NCBI GenBank assembly: GCA_031253875.1
Contig: JAIRVN010000222.1
Coordinates: 1-6,571, forward strand
From: Deltaproteobacteria bacterium
Lineage (GTDB): Bacteria > Desulfobacterota > Desulfovibrionia > Desulfovibrionales > Desulfovibrionaceae
Length of the DNA stretch: 6,571 bases
Direction: 5' to 3'
A model generated the notes under the pieces. It searched no databases and had not been told where the DNA came from. It saw nothing but the letters and a program-made list of their open reading frames with translations. Positions within the stretch are counted from its first letter, which is position 1; the number at the start of each line of letters is the position of its first letter. Position numbers and translations under genes: made by a program. Positions 4,422-6,571 of this stretch are shown one piece after another.

Positions 4422-6571
4422 ATGACGACAGAACAACACGCTTCCGCACCTACGAAGGGTCGCGGTTTTTTCAGGCTGCCCATCGGTCTTTTTCTGGCCT
4501 GCAGTTCGGGACTCGTGCTGTTCGTGCTGTTGTTGCTTGGGCGGGTAGGCCTGGAAAGCATCGACACCATCGCCCGGCTTGCCTCCGACATAGAGCAGCA
4601 CAGCCTCCCCGAGCTGTTGCAGAACCAGCGCACTTTCATCCATATTGAAAGCCTGCGGCGCAACGCTGCGGAAGTGTATATCGCCGAGGACGCCGTTTTG
4701 CGCCGCAACGCACGCCTCAACGCCCAATCCATGGCGGCTGAGGCGGTCTTTGAGCAGGATCCGGATTTTTCCAACTCTGTGCAGCGCATTTCGCACATGA
4801 TCACCAACCTGGCCGGACTGAAAGATCACCTTCAAGCGGCGCGGAATGCGCTGTTCCTCGAGCACAGGGAAATTACGGATATTTTGCGGATTGTGCAATT
4901 TGCGGCGGGCGCGGACACAGACCCCGCCCTTGATGCCCTGTATCGGGCCCGCGCTTTTTTTATCGACACCAGAACAGGGGCGGCTCCACCTTTGTCCGGT
5001 GAACAGCTTGAGGAGATGGATGCGCTGTGCCGCCGCATGGCAGGGAACAGCGCCGAACAGCAAGGCCGTTGCGGCCAAACACGCGCCCTGTTTGAACAGT
5101 ACGCCGCGCGCTACGCGCACTACCAGCAACAGCGCGTTGAAACCGAAGCAAAATGGCGCGATCTTGACGTGTCCATCAGGGAACTGCGCGACACCATCAG
5201 CACCAGCTCCGAAGTGGCCAGCGCACAGTCCCTGGCGGCCATCAAAAGATCGGCTTTGGCGACCCGCGAACTGGCGGCTTTTACTTTCGGCGGCTGCGCT
5301 CTCGCCCTGTGCCTTTACCTGTTGCTGCTGCATAAAATGATTGTGCGGCCCATGAGATGGACCACGAAAAAGCTGGAGGAAATCCAGCAGGGCAATCTGC
5401 ACATGGAGATGCCCGTCATCCATATTCGGGAACTGGCCGAAGTGGCGGATCTGCTGGATCGCTTCAGCTCGCGCCTGAACGAGCTGTACACGCACACATC
5501 CCGGCTTGAAGAAGATTCGGCGGGCAAGCGTGATCTGGAAGAGATCATGCGCGCTTTCTTCCAGGTCGCCCCCGATGGCTACATGACCTGGAACGCGGAC
5601 ACGTTCATGTCCGCCAGTCCCGGCTTTATGAAGCTGCTGGGCGTTTCAAGCCTGGAAGAGATAAACGCCCAGGGTGCGAAACTCGGCTTTGTCAGCGGCG
5701 AAGAGCGTCGCGTGGCGTTTGCGCGGGCGCTTGCCGAGGGTGTGTCCCGTGCGGAGTACGTCTATACCGCGCTGAACGGCGCGCAGATACCCTGCGAAGT
5801 CACCCGCATGCGCATCGACCTGCGCGGCAAGCCCGTGGTGCTCAGCTACCTGCGCGATATGCGCAGCCAGAAACAGACGGAAGACATCCTGCGCCAGGCT
5901 AAAGAGCAGGCCGAGGCGGCCACTATGGCCAAAAGCGAGTTTCTTGCCCGCATGAGCCACGAAATACGCACCCCCATGAACGGCGTGCTGGGGCTGACCC
6001 ATATTGCCCTGTCCCAAGATCCGCCGCCGCTGTTCAGGCAATATCTGAACAAAATCCAGGCTTCGGCAAATATTCTGCTGGGAGTGCTGAACGACATCCT
6101 GGACTTTTCGAAAATCGAAAGCGGCAACCTGCAACTTGAAAAGGCGCCGTTTTCCATTGACGACATACTGACCACCCTGACGGATATTCTCCAGTCCCAG
6201 GCCGCGTCCAAAAACCTGACCTTTATGTTCGAACGCGACCCCGACGTGCCCCAGGCATTAATGGGCGACGTTCTGCGTCTTTCGCAGGTGCTGCTCAATC
6301 TTTGCGGCAATGCCCTCAAATTTACGGAAAAGGGCGGGGTGACCTTGCGCATATCGCGGGTCTATGAAGAGCCGGCTCCCTTTCTGGAAAAAGACCCCGC
6401 GGCGCGGCTGCATTTTGCCGTTGTCGACACCGGCGTGGGCATGAGCCGCGAGCAACTGTCCAGACTCTTCAAACCCTTTGCCCAGGCCGATGTGTCCACT
6501 ACCCGCAAATATGGCGGCACGGGTCTTGGCCTGGTCATTTCCAAGCTTTTGGTGGAGCTGATGGGTGGCAG
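4422..6571 (+). CDS. Membrane sensor histidine kinase, probably hybrid; 3' end beyond window
   Basis: The frame stays open for 716 codons to the window edge without a stop. Seen in order: a short basic cytoplasmic N-terminus; membrane segment 1 (about 20-41); a periplasmic region of about 240 mostly helical residues (42-284) with only two cysteines, C203 and C217; membrane segment 2 (about 285-305); a HAMP linker (about 305-357); a coiled stretch; a PAS domain (about 372-480); HisKA with phospho-acceptor H513 in [15 protein letters not shown]; and the ATPase domain with N626 and N630 in [19 protein letters not shown] (669-674), the F-box LFKPFAQAD, and GGTGLGL (698-704). All catalytic boxes are intact. 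The H-box and spacing are those of hybrid kinases, so receiver and perhaps HPt domains probably follow outside the window. ATG 4422 is the only sensible start, yet no clear ribosome binding site precedes it; reinitiation after the binding-protein stop at 4401-4403 is likely. The periplasmic region could dock the neighbouring binding protein, as TorS docks TorT. Confidence 0.93.
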   Translation, partial: MTTEQHASAPTKGRGFFRLPIGLFLACSSGLVLFVLLLLGRVGLESIDTIARLASDIEQHSLPELLQNQRTFIHIESLRRNAAEVYIAEDAVLRRNARLNAQSMAAEAVFEQDPDFSNSVQRISHMITNLAGLKDHLQAARNALFLEHREITDILRIVQFAAGADTDPALDALYRARAFFIDTRTGAAPPLSGEQLEEMDALCRRMAGNSAEQQGRCGQTRALFEQYAARYAHYQQQRVETEAKWRDLDVSIRELRDTISTSSEVASAQSLAAIKRSALATRELAAFTFGGCALALCLYLLLLHKMIVRPMRWTTKKLEEIQQGNLHMEMPVIHIRELAEVADLLDRFSSRLNELYTHTSRLEEDSAGKRDLEEIMRAFFQVAPDGYMTWNADTFMSASPGFMKLLGVSSLEEINAQGAKLGFVSGEERRVAFARALAEGVSRAEYVYTALNGAQIPCEVTRMRIDLRGKPVVLSYLRDMRSQKQTEDILRQAKEQAEAATMAKSEFLARMSHEIRTPMNGVLGLTHIALSQDPPPLFRQYLNKIQASANILLGVLNDILDFSKIESGNLQLEKAPFSIDDILTTLTDILQSQAASKNLTFMFERDPDVPQALMGDVLRLSQVLLNLCGNALKFTEKGGVTLRISRVYEEPAPFLEKDPAARLHFAVVDTGVGMSREQLSRLFKPFAQADVSTTRKYGGTGLGLVISKLLVELMGG

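Noticed and set aside
4401..4440. TGA at 4401 as selenocysteine or readthrough, fusing the binding protein to the kinase
   Set aside because: No convincing SECIS-like hairpin follows. A fusion would place the kinase periplasmic region in the cytoplasm, while the basic residues before membrane segment 1 fit a separate protein starting at 4422.
4403..4648. Short + strand frame starting at the ATG that overlaps the binding-protein stop (TGATG)
   Set aside because: The stop/start overlap looks like coupling, but the frame is out of phase with the kinase, ends after about 80 codons and encodes Arg/His-rich sequence without a domain.
4846..5340. A 164-codon + strand frame inside the kinase gene
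   Set aside because: The kinase frame is continuous with all expected domains through this region; this is an overlapping shadow.
3336..5495. A 719-codon open frame on the minus strand across the binding protein and kinase
   Set aside because: It lies antisense to two well-supported conserved genes. Its translation is rich in Gln, Arg and His with no recognisable domain, as expected for a shadow of GC-biased codons.
1..6571. Mobile elements, CRISPR arrays, tRNA or rRNA genes
   Set aside because: I saw no transposase or integrase domains, no regularly spaced repeats, and no tRNA- or rRNA-like sequence.

Overview
The window is gene-dense, with every supported gene on the + strand. The base composition is GC-rich outside the first few hundred bases. 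The gene content suggests a free-living Gram-negative proteobacterium rich in two-component signalling: large hybrid histidine kinases, a DUF1844 protein next to argC, an MJ1255-type glycosyltransferase, and a periplasmic solute-binding protein paired with a kinase. A sulfate reducer of the Desulfovibrio group (Desulfobacterota) fits best. That placement comes from gene style and neighbourhood, not from a marker gene.

Layout. (a) 3-1028 is the C-terminal end of a hybrid sensor kinase: a receiver domain, an HPt domain and a helical tail; its kinase core lies upstream of the window. (b) 1069-3498 is a compact, probably co-transcribed trio: a 105-residue DUF1844 protein, argC (arginine biosynthesis; overlaps the DUF1844 gene by 8 bases) and a GT-B glycosyltransferase 11 bases further on. 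(c) 3499-3647 is the only sizeable gap. It holds a GC-rich stem-loop just after the glycosyltransferase stop, a candidate sigma-70-like promoter, and a long near-perfect hairpin whose 3' arm runs into the ribosome binding site of the next gene. (d) 3648-4403 encodes an exported family-3 solute-binding protein with a cysteine pair like that of HisJ/ArgT. (e) 4422 to the window end is the N-terminal 716 residues of a second hybrid-type sensor kinase: two membrane segments around a large helical periplasmic region, then HAMP, PAS, HisKA and HATPase. It is still open at the window edge.

How they work together. The argC trio looks like housekeeping metabolism plus an envelope or glycoconjugate enzyme of unknown acceptor. 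The binding protein and kinase are 18 bases apart, in the same reading frame, and no transporter genes are seen between or before them. The simplest inference is a periplasmic binding protein serving as ligand co-receptor for the kinase, in the manner of TorT/TorS or LuxP/LuxQ, with the unusual leader hairpin as a possible expression control. This pair and its leader are the most interesting part of the window.
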